Origin: Methanococcoides methylutens
GTDB lineage: Archaea > Halobacteriota > Methanosarcinia > Methanosarcinales > Methanosarcinaceae
DNA: 64,000 nucleotides
Assembly (NCBI RefSeq): GCF_000765475.1
Contig: NZ_JRHO01000014.1
Location: 451,687 to 515,686, forward strand
Direction: 5' to 3'
Shown: piece by piece, positions 25,627 through 35,166 of the stretch
Layout of the letters: each line of letters starts with the position of its first letter
Position numbering within the stretch: the first letter of the stretch is position 1
Notes under the pieces: model-generated
What the model was told of the DNA's origin: nothing
Database searches by the model: none
Seen by the model: only the letters and a program-made list of their open reading frames with translations
Made by a program: the position numbers and the translations under genes

Positions 25627-26286
25627 ATGAAAGTTGGGATCACTGGAGGAAATGGATTTATTGGCAGGCATTTAGCAGATGCTCTGGAAGATCCAATCAT
25701 TTTTCATGGAAATCTTAATGAAATAGATAATGTAAGAGAATTTGTTTTAGATTGTGATCGAATCTATCATCTAGCAGGGAAAAATAGAGCAGATACAGGA
25801 GACATATTGAAGAATAATATTGTTTCAACAGCAAATCTTATTCTTTCAATGAAATTAGAAAATAAGTATCCAGAGCTAATTTTTGCCTCATCTCAGCAAA
25901 CTGTTTGGAATGCAGATTCTGAATATGGCTTCACAAAGACATTAGAGGAAGAAATAATCAAAAAAGCAGATAGATGGTGTATCTATAGAATCCCTAATGT
26001 TTATGGACCCGATTGTAAGCCTTTCTATAATTCTGTTGTAGCAACATTCTGTTACCAGGTATCAAAAGGAGAAAAAGTAACAATCAATAATCCAGATGTA
26101 CAAAGGGAATTCATCTATATTGAGAATCTAATTCAAGATCTGCTAAGTCCAGAATTTAGTACATACAAGTCTCCAAATGGGGAAGTATTGACTATTGGCG
26201 AGATTTATTCATTCCTAACAGACAGGGCAGGAGAACACAAAAAATTGAAAATGTGTTTAGACCACTACAAAAGAGAGGAAGATTAA
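25627..26286 (+). CDS. CapF-like reductase domain (SDR), separate gene
   Basis: A 219-residue short-chain reductase with the motif TGGNGFIG near residue 5-12, HLAGKNRA and the catalytic YGFTK. It matches the N-terminal half of bacterial CapF/WbjC, which reduces the 4-keto group after epimerisation. In bacteria this domain is fused to a cupin; here it ends at 26286 in a TAATG overlap with the cupin gene that follows. Nothing suggests a sequencing error, because the stop is followed by an exact start. It acts in UDP-L-FucNAc synthesis. Confidence 0.85.
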   Translation: MKVGITGGNGFIGRHLADALEDPIIFHGNLNEIDNVREFVLDCDRIYHLAGKNRADTGDILKNNIVSTANLILSMKLENKYPELIFASSQQTVWNADSEYGFTKTLEEEIIKKADRWCIYRIPNVYGPDCKPFYNSVVATFCYQVSKGEKVTINNPDVQREFIYIENLIQDLLSPEFSTYKSPNGEVLTIGEIYSFLTDRAGEHKKLKMCLDHYKREED

Positions 26287-26666
26287 TGTATCCAATTCAT
26301 GAAAATGAAACTGGAAGTTTTCAGGAACTTGCAAGATTTGATGACGTTAAATTCGGACAATTGAGCTATTTAACTATTGTACCAGATTGTTCACGAGGTA
26401 ATCACTATCATAAAAGGAAAGAAGAATGGTTCTGTTGTCTTCATGGAAAATGTGAAATGGAGTTGACAGATGTCAGATCAAACTCATCAAGATCCATTAT
26501 AATGGATAGCTCGAGAAGAGAGTTTGTTAAAGTAAATCCATTTGAAAGCCATATGGTCACTAATTTGGACTCCAAAATAACCTGCGAGCTATTGATAATA
26601 ATAAGTGAAGAATATGATGAAAGCGACCCAGATACATTCAAACCAGAGGAGCCTGTGAATTTATGA
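26286..26666 (+). CDS. CapF-like cupin epimerase domain, separate gene
   Basis: A 126-residue cupin matching the C-terminal domain of CapF, which performs the 3-epimerisation step. The metal-binding pattern is visible as GNHYHKRKEEWF (His-x-His and Glu) and the later ESHMVTN (His). Start ATG at 26286 overlaps the reductase stop (TAATG), and its own end overlaps the next gene by 4 bp (ATGA). So the two CapF activities are on separate, coupled genes. Confidence 0.85.
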   Translation: MYPIHENETGSFQELARFDDVKFGQLSYLTIVPDCSRGNHYHKRKEEWFCCLHGKCEMELTDVRSNSSRSIIMDSSRREFVKVNPFESHMVTNLDSKITCELLIIISEEYDESDPDTFKPEEPVNL

Positions 26667-27796
26667 CTAACTTAAAAGTGATGACCATTCTGGGAACACG
26701 TCCCGAAATAATCCGTCTGTCCGAAGTAATAAAGAAGTTAGATAAATATGTTGACCATATTCTTGTGCACACCAATCAGAATTACGACTATGAGTTGAAT
26801 CAGATCTTTTTTGAAGAGCTTAACTTAAGGAATCCCGATTATGTACTTAATGTTAAAAGTTCTTCAATAGGGGGACAGATCGGGAACATCCTGTCTCAAA
26901 CTGAGGAAGTAGTCTTAAAGGAAAAACCGGATGCGATTTTGATATTAGGTGACACAAACAGTGCCCTTTCCTGTATTGTTGCAAAACGATTGAAAATCCC
27001 TATTTTTCATATGGAAGCGGGGAACAGATGTTTTGATGACAGGGTTCCTGAAGAGATAAACAGAAGGATCGTTGACCATACCGCGGATATCAACCTACCT
27101 TACACAGAGCACGCAAGAAGAAATTTGCTGAGAGAAGGTTTGAGTCCAGATAGCATTTATGTCAGTGGATCTCCAATGGCTGAAGTTCTTGAAACAAATA
27201 TGGAAAAGATAGAAAATTCGTCGATATTGGATAAACTGGCACTTGAAAAAGAGAAGTATTTCCTTGTAAGTATTCACAGGGAAGAAAATGTGGACAATAC
27301 AGATAATTTGAAAAATATCTTTAATGCTCTAGAATCTATAGCGGACAAATATGACTATCCGATCATAATATCCACACATCCAAGGACAAGGAAGCGCATT
27401 GATGATCTAAAAATAAAGATACATGATCAGTTCATTCTCCATAAGCCCTTTGGAATGTTCGATTTTGTAAAATTGCAAAAAAAATCGTTTTGTGTGTTAT
27501 CAGATAGTGGAACCATCCACGAAGATGCTGGAATTATGGGCATCCCTTCACTGGTCGTAAGGGAAAGTTCCGAAAGACCAGAGGCTTACGATACAGGGAA
27601 TGTTATTTTGACAGGCACTGATCCCAAAACGATACTCATGTCTGTTGATATTGTAAGGAGACAATCTGAAGAAAATATCAAATTCTCAAACCCTTATGAC
27701 TATCAAGAATTAAATGTATCTGATAAAGTAGTCAGATTAATTGTAGGCATGAGCAAAATAGTTCCTAAAAAGAAATATTATTTGCCTTTGGAATGA
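26663..27796 (+). CDS. UDP-N-acetylglucosamine 2-epimerase-like (CapG/WbjD)
   Basis: A 377-residue enzyme of the WecB/CapG family. Family marks are TILGTRPEIIRL at residues 8-19, LGDTNSALS, HMEAGNRCFDDRVPEEINRRIVDH and the later SDSGTIHEDA and RESSERPEAYDTGN. WbjD/CapG performs the last epimerisation giving UDP-L-FucNAc. The codons are less AT-biased than in the following genes. It is coupled to the cupin gene by an ATGA overlap and is followed 49 bp later by the first glycosyltransferase. Confidence 0.9.
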   Translation: MTNLKVMTILGTRPEIIRLSEVIKKLDKYVDHILVHTNQNYDYELNQIFFEELNLRNPDYVLNVKSSSIGGQIGNILSQTEEVVLKEKPDAILILGDTNSALSCIVAKRLKIPIFHMEAGNRCFDDRVPEEINRRIVDHTADINLPYTEHARRNLLREGLSPDSIYVSGSPMAEVLETNMEKIENSSILDKLALEKEKYFLVSIHREENVDNTDNLKNIFNALESIADKYDYPIIISTHPRTRKRIDDLKIKIHDQFILHKPFGMFDFVKLQKKSFCVLSDSGTIHEDAGIMGIPSLVVRESSERPEAYDTGNVILTGTDPKTILMSVDIVRRQSEENIKFSNPYDYQELNVSDKVVRLIVGMSKIVPKKKYYLPLE

Positions 27797-27845
27797 CAAA
27801 GGAAATCCTATCACCAATTTCTAGATAAGTGGAAGGAATAAAAAT

Positions 27846-29078
27846 ATGAATATTATAATTATTGTACCTAATTTTGTTCCAGAAATTGGGAGTACATCAC
27901 ATATTTACTTTGATTTAGCGAAAGCTTTCGTTCAAAAAGGACATGAGGTTGATGTAATTACATCTTACCCAAGAAAATATAACTTGGATAAAATTAATTC
28001 AAATAGCACTTTTTTAGTTGAAGAAACACTGCAAGGTGTTAGAATACATCGATGTAAACATACAACAATTAGAGATAATATTGTTATTCGAGGTCTAGAA
28101 CATTTTTTATTGCCAATTTATTATTTTAACACATATCGAAAATTGAAGAAGAAATTTGATGTTTGCATTGTATCCATCCCACCACTTCCCCTACATTACT
28201 TAGCAAAAAAGATTAAGAATTATGATGGAACTCCGACAATTTTAAACTTTCAGGATTTCCATCCACAAGAGCTAACTGATGTAGGAGTTCTGAAAAACCC
28301 CCTAATAATCAAAATGATGGAACATATAGAAAAGAAATCTTACAGGAATGCAGATATTATAACCGTCTTATCTCAGGGAGGAATAAATTATGTTACCAAA
28401 AGAGGGGGTGACATAAATAAAATCTACCATATTTATAATGGAGTTTCACTTTCCGATTTTGACAACTATGCAACTAAAAACGATTTTAAAGAAAAGGAAG
28501 GAATCAAAAATAAATTCTTAATAACCTATGCGGGCATACTATCTCCTTTTCAAAAAATAGAGAGTATATTAGACGTGGCAAAAATATTGGACAGTCACGA
28601 AGATATAATATTCTACATCGTTGGCGATGGAATGGTAAAAGACAACATAGAAAGAAGAATTAAAGACGAAATGATTTCCAATGTAAGATTGTTGCCTTTA
28701 CAACCACGTGAAGAATATTTAAACATCATTAATTCATCTGATCTTTCTTTAATTTTACTTGATGAGCGGATGAAAGCGCCATGTATACCTGGGAAAACTA
28801 TCAGCCTAATGGCCAGCAAACAACCAATAATTGCAATTGTTGCTAAGGATAGTGAAACTGCATATGTAGTAAATAAAGCACAATGTGGTTGCATAGTAGA
28901 ACCTGACAACATCGAAAAATTTAAAAACACCATATTGGAATTGAAAAATAGTGAGAATAAAAGAAAAAATTATGGATGTAATGGAAGACGATTTCTCGAG
29001 GAGAATATGAACTTAAACAATATTATTGACGATTATGAAAAAGTGTTTAGTATTTTGCATGAAGAAGGGGAAAATTAA
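27846..29078 (+). CDS. Family-4 glycosyltransferase, WbuB-like
   Basis: A 410-residue GT-B fold transferase. N-terminal acceptor domain begins NIIIIVPNFVPEIGSTSHIYFDLAKAF; the C-terminal nucleotide-sugar domain includes GDGMVKDNIERR and ends LEENMN. The layout resembles WbuB, which transfers L-fucosamine in bacterial O antigens, and its place right after the UDP-L-FucNAc genes supports that donor (inference). Family-4 enzymes act at the inner face of the membrane on lipid-linked acceptors. Strongly AT-rich, with a GGAAGGA ribosome site upstream. Confidence 0.85.
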   Translation: MNIIIIVPNFVPEIGSTSHIYFDLAKAFVQKGHEVDVITSYPRKYNLDKINSNSTFLVEETLQGVRIHRCKHTTIRDNIVIRGLEHFLLPIYYFNTYRKLKKKFDVCIVSIPPLPLHYLAKKIKNYDGTPTILNFQDFHPQELTDVGVLKNPLIIKMMEHIEKKSYRNADIITVLSQGGINYVTKRGGDINKIYHIYNGVSLSDFDNYATKNDFKEKEGIKNKFLITYAGILSPFQKIESILDVAKILDSHEDIIFYIVGDGMVKDNIERRIKDEMISNVRLLPLQPREEYLNIINSSDLSLILLDERMKAPCIPGKTISLMASKQPIIAIVAKDSETAYVVNKAQCGCIVEPDNIEKFKNTILELKNSENKRKNYGCNGRRFLEENMNLNNIIDDYEKVFSILHEEGEN

Positions 29079-29107
29079 TATAAGCATCTTAATGTGGTTG
29101 TGATAAA

Positions 29108-30190
29108 ATGAAGTTAGCTTTCTTTGGTCGTCATGGTTCTTTTAACTATACTCATATAGGTGGAACCAATTCACTTGTTCGTCGCCTTTCAACTGAACTA
29201 ATAAACCGCTGGAATTTTCAAATTGATTATATTATATATGGAAACAGTTGTGATAATGAGGTTACACACTTTCCAGGTCTTCGCTCAAAGTACTATCAAA
29301 GATTGGATAGAGCACTAGAATCACTCAAAGATTATGACCATATAGTTGCAATTTATTTCCCACCAAACGATCTTCCAGCTTATTTGTATTATCGAACTAA
29401 ACAATTAAGAAAAAACCATTTCAGCAAACTCCATCAGACTTGGCCCGATTCAACTGTCATACGCAAATTAATGTTCACCATAAATAGAGTCATTTCTATA
29501 AATAGCAACTCATTTGCAGTATCTCCAAGACTTGTACAAAGTATAAAAAAATGGAGCCATAGGGCAGAATTGTTATGGCCACCAGTTCCATCAAATTACT
29601 TTGTAAATCCATCTCAAAAAAGTGTTTCAAACAAAACACGTGTTACCTTTATAGGAAGAATTGATGTGGGAAAAGGTGTTTTGGAAACAATTGATATATT
29701 CAACGCTCTTGCAGATCGTCCAGAAATTGAGCTTGCATTCTATGGTATGTACTGGGAAAGTGACCCTAAAGCAGTGCAACTTCACCAGCAACTTTTAGAA
29801 CAGACAAATTTTAATTATGTGCCCATCAATTTTGCAGAATACTCAAGCCACATTGAAAAAATGGTCCAATCAGTTCTCCGTGATACAGATATTTTTATTC
29901 AGCCTTATCGCAAATTGAGCAGTACAATTGATACACCACTTCTTATATTAGAAGCAATGGCATCGCTTTGCGCTGTGATTACCAAACCATATGGAAATAT
30001 TCCCTATGTTTATGGAAAAAGTCCATGTTTAATAGATGATCCACATTTGTGTGAAAAAGCCACAGAACTTATCCTTTCAGCAAATGAGTGGCTTCCTTCC
30101 GAGCGTAAACGTATCGAACTTCAAAATGATAAATTAAAATTTGATGTTTCATCTGTTGCTGAACAATTTGTCAAATCAATTAATTTTTAA
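29108..30190 (+). CDS. Glycosyltransferase, family-4 type
   Basis: A 360-residue GT-B enzyme: N-terminal FFGRHGSF...GGTNSLVRRLSTEL and a C-terminal half with VTFIGRIDVGKGVLETIDIF and PLLILEAMA, the canonical family-4 glycosyl-1-phosphate loop and the EAMA acid motif. The donor and acceptor are not predictable. Start at 29108 after GGTTGTGAT. It lies within the AT-rich cluster, 29 bp after the WbuB-like gene. Confidence 0.82.
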   Translation: MKLAFFGRHGSFNYTHIGGTNSLVRRLSTELINRWNFQIDYIIYGNSCDNEVTHFPGLRSKYYQRLDRALESLKDYDHIVAIYFPPNDLPAYLYYRTKQLRKNHFSKLHQTWPDSTVIRKLMFTINRVISINSNSFAVSPRLVQSIKKWSHRAELLWPPVPSNYFVNPSQKSVSNKTRVTFIGRIDVGKGVLETIDIFNALADRPEIELAFYGMYWESDPKAVQLHQQLLEQTNFNYVPINFAEYSSHIEKMVQSVLRDTDIFIQPYRKLSSTIDTPLLILEAMASLCAVITKPYGNIPYVYGKSPCLIDDPHLCEKATELILSANEWLPSERKRIELQNDKLKFDVSSVAEQFVKSINF

Positions 30191-30211
30191 AAATAAAATG
30201 GGGGTAAATCT

Positions 30212-31576
30212 ATGAATAATCAAACATGTGCATCTGAAAGTCATTTTATAGTCAACGTATTTAATGAACTTGAAAAACAAAAACTGCCATATATCGTCTT
30301 GCGAAATTATGAAAACCTCCCTCAAGATGCAGGTCATGATATAGACGTTCTTGTAGGAGAAGAAGATTTAGACAGATATAGCACTTTATTATGTGAAACT
30401 GCAAAAAAAGAAGGATGGTGTCTAGTACAATATGCCAAACGCTATGGATTTCATTCTTTCACCTTTGTATCGACCCTTGGCACAAAAGAAATGATTAGTT
30501 TAAAATGGGATGTTTGGGCTCCAATTAGTTGGAAAGGATTCACTTGGATAGATACAGGAGTAGCATTAAAAACTCGTAAAGCCCATCAAAATGGATTCTA
30601 TACACCAGCACCTGGCGTTGAAGCTGCAACACTTCTTTTAAAAGAAGTATTGCAACTTGGAAAAATTAAAGACAAATACCTAAACCTAATAAAAAGATAT
30701 GCACAAAATGATTCAGACAACTTTGTAAATGTTTTAGAAAAACCTTTTGGCAAAAATACAGCAAATCGATTACTGGATTATGCACAAAATGGTAATTGGA
30801 AACAGGTTGAGAAAGCCCATAAAGAATTGCGTCTGATTTTAGTCAAAAATGCAATTAAAAAAAGCCCCATCTCTCCTTTAATTGGATTGTACAAATTTAT
30901 AAAAGGACATTTAACTGAGCGAATTAAAGGAAGACCACACATATTTTTATGCCTGATTGGCCCAGACGGATCTGGTAAATCAACTTTATCTTCAGAAATT
31001 ATTAAATCATTAGAAGATATTTTTGAAGAAAAGTGTTATTACCATGGTCATTTTGCCATATTACCTGAGTTAAAAAAGTTTGTCCCATGGATGAAAACTA
31101 AAGAAAATGAAATTGATGTCCATGGTATAGTAACAAAATCTCAAAAACCCAGCCGTTTAATAACCTCTATCTTAATGACATACTATGCTATTGATTATAT
31201 AATTGGTTATGCATGTATTTTTCAAAATAGAGGCAAAGGAAATTTAATCCTATTTGATCGATACTTTTATGATTATATCATACAGCCAAGTAAATTTGGA
31301 ACAAATAACATTCTTTTCCGCATATTATCTCAAATAGTTCCTTCTCCCGATTTAATTATCTACCCACATGCTCCTTCAGAACTAATTTACAATAGAAAGC
31401 CAGAACTTACAATTCATGAAATTAATCGCCAAGAGAACATTTGCAATCAATTAATCAAAGTTTTACCTGCTGCTCATCGTGTAGACAATTCCTTGCCTCT
31501 AGAAAATGTAGTATTCCAAATTCGTGAAATCATTTTAGAGAAAATGGAAACCTATTCAACTACCAATCGGAGATAA
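30212..31576 (+). CDS. Nucleotidyltransferase-like/thymidylate-kinase-like fusion
   Basis: A 454-residue two-part protein. The N-terminal third contains YIVLRNYENLP...GHDIDVLV, which looks like a nucleotidyltransferase-fold motif (Asp-x-Asp). The C-terminal half has a P-loop GPDGSGKST at about residues 250-258, a later LFDRYFYDY and a C-terminal thymidylate-kinase-like fold. Such fusions are seen in polysaccharide gene clusters but I know of no proven function; modification or phosphorylation of a glycan precursor is a guess. It is inside the glycan cluster and ends 2 bp before the next transferase. Confidence 0.65.
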   Translation: MNNQTCASESHFIVNVFNELEKQKLPYIVLRNYENLPQDAGHDIDVLVGEEDLDRYSTLLCETAKKEGWCLVQYAKRYGFHSFTFVSTLGTKEMISLKWDVWAPISWKGFTWIDTGVALKTRKAHQNGFYTPAPGVEAATLLLKEVLQLGKIKDKYLNLIKRYAQNDSDNFVNVLEKPFGKNTANRLLDYAQNGNWKQVEKAHKELRLILVKNAIKKSPISPLIGLYKFIKGHLTERIKGRPHIFLCLIGPDGSGKSTLSSEIIKSLEDIFEEKCYYHGHFAILPELKKFVPWMKTKENEIDVHGIVTKSQKPSRLITSILMTYYAIDYIIGYACIFQNRGKGNLILFDRYFYDYIIQPSKFGTNNILFRILSQIVPSPDLIIYPHAPSELIYNRKPELTIHEINRQENICNQLIKVLPAAHRVDNSLPLENVVFQIREIILEKMETYSTTNRR

Positions 31577-31578
31577 AT

Positions 31579-32679
31579 ATGGATGAAAAAATAATTGTTG
31601 GTAGTTTGCAATACAGCCCAATTTATAAATCTCATTGCTGTGCACTTGGAAAACAATGTGAAAAACAGGGCTATTCTGTAGTTTATCTATTTAGCCATGA
31701 GTATAAGTGGATGTTATCAGAAGAAATTAAGGAAAAAACCATATTCGTTGGTAAATCAAAAAGTATAAAGTCTGCTATAATTGATGGATTTGATATTAGA
31801 AACATTCTTAAATTAAAAAATATCCTTTTAGGAACAAATCCCGACTATATATATATGTACAATTATCATCCTTTTTTAAACTATTACATAGCAAAGTTAG
31901 CAAAAAAATATGGTTGTAATTTTATACAGCATGTCCAAGAGCCTTATGTAGAAAACAAATCTATCTATCAAGGATTTAAACAATACTGGCTTTGTATTTT
32001 TGAATTAATGCAAGAAAAATTAATAATGAATGCAGATACTGCCATAGTGTCTTCAGAAATATCTTCAAATTTATTCTCTAAAAGATATAAAAAATATATA
32101 GGGAAAAAAAGTATAATTCCATTAATGTATGAAGATTTAGGAGATGTAAATAAAAATATCAAATTTAGAAAATATATTACTTTTATTGGACCACCAGTTC
32201 CAGCAAAGGGACCTGAAACATTCTTAAAAATAGTTCAATATTCTGAAGAACATAACTTAGATTATAAATTTTTATTAATTTCACGTTCAAAAATAAATGA
32301 TCCTATCTACCACAAATGGAAAAATTTAAAGATTCATTATAAAGACAAAATAAGCGATGAGGAGATAGGAGAATTTATGAAACAAAGTCTTATGACGATT
32401 ACGCCATATAAAATTGCAACTCAAAGCTCAGTAGTATTAACTTCTTATATGCACGGAACACCAGCCATATCTACCAATGTAGGAGGATTGCCTGAAGTTG
32501 TCCACCACCTCAAAAGTGGGTATCTCGTAGACAAAAAGTCTAGTGTTGAAGAGTGGGTAAAAGGAATTAATTATATCGCAAATAATCATTCAAAGATATC
32601 TAAATATTGTAGGGATTATTTTGTCAAAAATTATTCGGAACAAAACTGGCCAAAATATTTCGATGATGTTTTAAAGTAA
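31579..32679 (+). CDS. Glycosyltransferase, family-4 type
   Basis: A 366-residue GT-B protein. The C-terminal half shows FIGPPVPAKGPETFLKIV and ATQSSVVLTSYMHGTPAISTNVGGLPEVV, the donor-site loop of family-4 transferases. The N-terminal half is divergent, with VVYLFSHEYKWM. It begins 2 bp after the kinase-like gene. Donor and linkage are unknown. AT content is very high, with frequent AAA and TTA codons. Confidence 0.78.
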   Translation: MDEKIIVGSLQYSPIYKSHCCALGKQCEKQGYSVVYLFSHEYKWMLSEEIKEKTIFVGKSKSIKSAIIDGFDIRNILKLKNILLGTNPDYIYMYNYHPFLNYYIAKLAKKYGCNFIQHVQEPYVENKSIYQGFKQYWLCIFELMQEKLIMNADTAIVSSEISSNLFSKRYKKYIGKKSIIPLMYEDLGDVNKNIKFRKYITFIGPPVPAKGPETFLKIVQYSEEHNLDYKFLLISRSKINDPIYHKWKNLKIHYKDKISDEEIGEFMKQSLMTITPYKIATQSSVVLTSYMHGTPAISTNVGGLPEVVHHLKSGYLVDKKSSVEEWVKGINYIANNHSKISKYCRDYFVKNYSEQNWPKYFDDVLK

Positions 32680-32814
32680 ATTATTGAAAAGATGGAATAC
32701 ATCGAGTTTCACCAAAATAATTAATTTATTTAATAATAATTGCTTAATTAAATAAATTGTGCAATCAGAGTAAAATTAAGCACTGCTAAATAATAAAAAA
32801 TGATGAGGTTTAAT

Positions 32815-33990
32815 ATGAAAATCGCACAAGTCATTTCTACGCCACCATTTGCATGGGCAACAGGAGGTTGTGCCAGAATTGCTCACGAATTATCTAAAGA
32901 ATTGGCTAATAAAGGACATGAAGTTACGATAATAACAACCGATTTATATAAACCAGACCAACGTTATATAAATACTAAAAATCCTGAATATATTGATGGA
33001 ATACGCTTTTTTAGATTTAGATGTGCCAGTAATTGGTTAGCTTGGAAGCACAAATTATACATATCCCCAAAATTGTTAAGATATTTAAAGATAAATTTGC
33101 AAGAGTACGAAGTGGTTCATTTACAAGATTTAATATCTATTCAAGCAATAATAACTTCCAAATACTGCAAAAAATACAAAATCCCATATATCCTTACAGC
33201 GCACGGATCAATTCCTTGGCTATATAAAAAAAGCATATTAAGTTGGGTTTTCAACAGGCTGTGGGGACATAATATTCTAACGAATGCTGACAAGATCACT
33301 GTCTTTACCGAAGAAGAAGCTGAACAATGCAGATATATGAAAGTTAGCGAAGACAAAATAAAGCTAATCCCAAATGGGATTGATTTGAATAAATACAAGA
33401 ATCTTCCAGAAAAAATGGAATTTAGAAATAAATATACAATCAATAAAAATAAAAAAATTATATTATATATAGGTCGAATCGAACAAAGCAAAGGAATTGA
33501 CTTACTGATAGAATCATTTTCGTTATTAGCCCCGGAAATGGATGATGTACTTCTTTTGATCACAGGTCCAGATGATGGATACCTAAATACCCTAAATAAA
33601 TTAGTTTTAGCTTCAGGCATTGAAGATAAAGTCATATTCACTGGATTTCTAGAAGAAAAAGATAAAATCAGAGCATATGTCGATGCCGATGTACACGTGT
33701 CCCCTCGTCAATGGGAACCTTTCGGCTTAACTTTATTAGAATCATGTGCTTGTGGAACTCCTGTTATATGTAGCAAAGGATGTGGCATAGCCAACGTAAT
33801 AGATAATCAAGTGGGAATCGCTGTTCCTTACAATAAATATGATATGAAAACTGCACTTATGCGCGTGCTAAAAGATGATGAAACTAAAAGAAAGTTTGGC
33901 GAAAACGGAAAATTGATTGTTCAAGAGCAGTTCAGCTTCGAAAAAATAGTAGAAGAAGTAGAAAAAACCTATAAGGAATTCAAGAGGTAA
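32815..33990 (+). CDS. Glycosyltransferase, family-4 type
   Basis: A 391-residue GT-B enzyme with the N-terminal ATGGCARIAHELSKELANKGHEV and the C-terminal YIGRIEQSKGIDLLIESF, EPFGLTLLESCACGTPV and a long carboxyl helix. The ATG at 32815 is preferred to an in-frame ATG at 32800, because the GAGGT ribosome site lies between them. It is preceded by 135 bp of AT-rich DNA and so may have its own promoter. The conserved E-x7-E motif (EPFGLTLLE) marks it as a retaining family-4 enzyme. Confidence 0.86.
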   Translation: MKIAQVISTPPFAWATGGCARIAHELSKELANKGHEVTIITTDLYKPDQRYINTKNPEYIDGIRFFRFRCASNWLAWKHKLYISPKLLRYLKINLQEYEVVHLQDLISIQAIITSKYCKKYKIPYILTAHGSIPWLYKKSILSWVFNRLWGHNILTNADKITVFTEEEAEQCRYMKVSEDKIKLIPNGIDLNKYKNLPEKMEFRNKYTINKNKKIILYIGRIEQSKGIDLLIESFSLLAPEMDDVLLLITGPDDGYLNTLNKLVLASGIEDKVIFTGFLEEKDKIRAYVDADVHVSPRQWEPFGLTLLESCACGTPVICSKGCGIANVIDNQVGIAVPYNKYDMKTALMRVLKDDETKRKFGENGKLIVQEQFSFEKIVEEVEKTYKEFKR

Positions 33991-33996
33991 TATCAC

Positions 33997-35166
33997 TTGA
34001 AAATAGTATTTATATGCCAAAGTGCATCTCATTCAAAAACTCGCCCATTTGGGCGTGGCGGTACTGACAGTCAAATATATGGACTTTCATCTAAAATGGC
34101 AATGCAAGGACATGATATCTATGTACTAGGCAAATTCAATGGTGATGATTGGAAAGACGATGGAATTCTAACTGATCACATCAAATTTATCAATATCAAA
34201 TCCCCTTACCTCAAAGATGCAATTATAGGTGAAACATTTTCTGCACTATTACTTTCATATCAAATGAGAAAAGCAATTAAAAAAAATAAACCAGATGTTC
34301 TGGTTTTAAGTAGTCGGTTTACAGCATATTTCCCATCAAAGTTAAAAATTCCTAAAATATTTGTAACGCATAATCCCGATGCAATGGAGTTTTTTAAAAA
34401 TTTTTCAGTAGAAAGCCATTGGTTTAATAACATATATTATTATTTCAAGAAATATATCGAAGAGAGGGTCATGCATAATTCAAATATGATAGTTGCATTA
34501 AACAAAGACATACAGAATTATTTAAATGAAAATGGACATTCTAATGTCTGCATAATCCCAAATGCCATAGACGTGAATAAATATAAAAATGAAACTGACA
34601 AAAATTTCATATTGTATGCAGGAGGGTTTCGTAAAGTTAAAGGATTGGAATGTTTATTAGAAGCATTTTTAAACTTATGGCAAAATTATAATACAGATTT
34701 AGTGCTTATTGGATCGGGACCTGAAGAAGAGAAACTAAAAAATATAGTTCATTCAAAAGGTATTGAAGATCGCGTACATTTTCTACCCCTTGTAAGTAAT
34801 AGTAAACTCCGAGAATATTTATCGAAGTGCTCGATTTTTGTTTTGCCATCGTTTTTTGAGACATTTGGGATAGTAACTATTGAAGCAATGGCATCAAGTA
34901 AACCAATAATTGCAACCAATATCCCAGGTCCACAAGATATTATAACACATGGTTTTGATGGATTCTTATTTGAAAAAGGAAATGTTGATGACTTAACAAA
35001 ATATATGGATTTGTGCATTTCAAATAAAAATATAAGAGAAGAAATAGGGGTAAATGCGAAGTATACTGTTGAAACTTCATATACATTTGACATAATTTCT
35101 ACAAAATATATTGAAATGTGTAAATTGCTTATTATGAATATGGAAAAGTATAGGGGGAACTCATAA
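33997..35166 (+). CDS. Glycosyltransferase, family-4 type, TTG start
   Basis: A 389-residue GT-B enzyme; the N-terminal domain has GRGGTDSQIYGLSSKMAMQGHDI and the C-terminal GGFRKVKGLECLLEAF and FETFGIVTIEAMAS, containing the E-x7-E motif. The start is TTG at 33997, supported by GAGGTAATATC just upstream. It lies 6 bp after the preceding transferase and is directly followed by the next one, so these three genes are co-transcribed. Sugar specificity is unknown. Confidence 0.84.
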   Translation: MKIVFICQSASHSKTRPFGRGGTDSQIYGLSSKMAMQGHDIYVLGKFNGDDWKDDGILTDHIKFINIKSPYLKDAIIGETFSALLLSYQMRKAIKKNKPDVLVLSSRFTAYFPSKLKIPKIFVTHNPDAMEFFKNFSVESHWFNNIYYYFKKYIEERVMHNSNMIVALNKDIQNYLNENGHSNVCIIPNAIDVNKYKNETDKNFILYAGGFRKVKGLECLLEAFLNLWQNYNTDLVLIGSGPEEEKLKNIVHSKGIEDRVHFLPLVSNSKLREYLSKCSIFVLPSFFETFGIVTIEAMASSKPIIATNIPGPQDIITHGFDGFLFEKGNVDDLTKYMDLCISNKNIREEIGVNAKYTVETSYTFDIISTKYIEMCKLLIMNMEKYRGNS

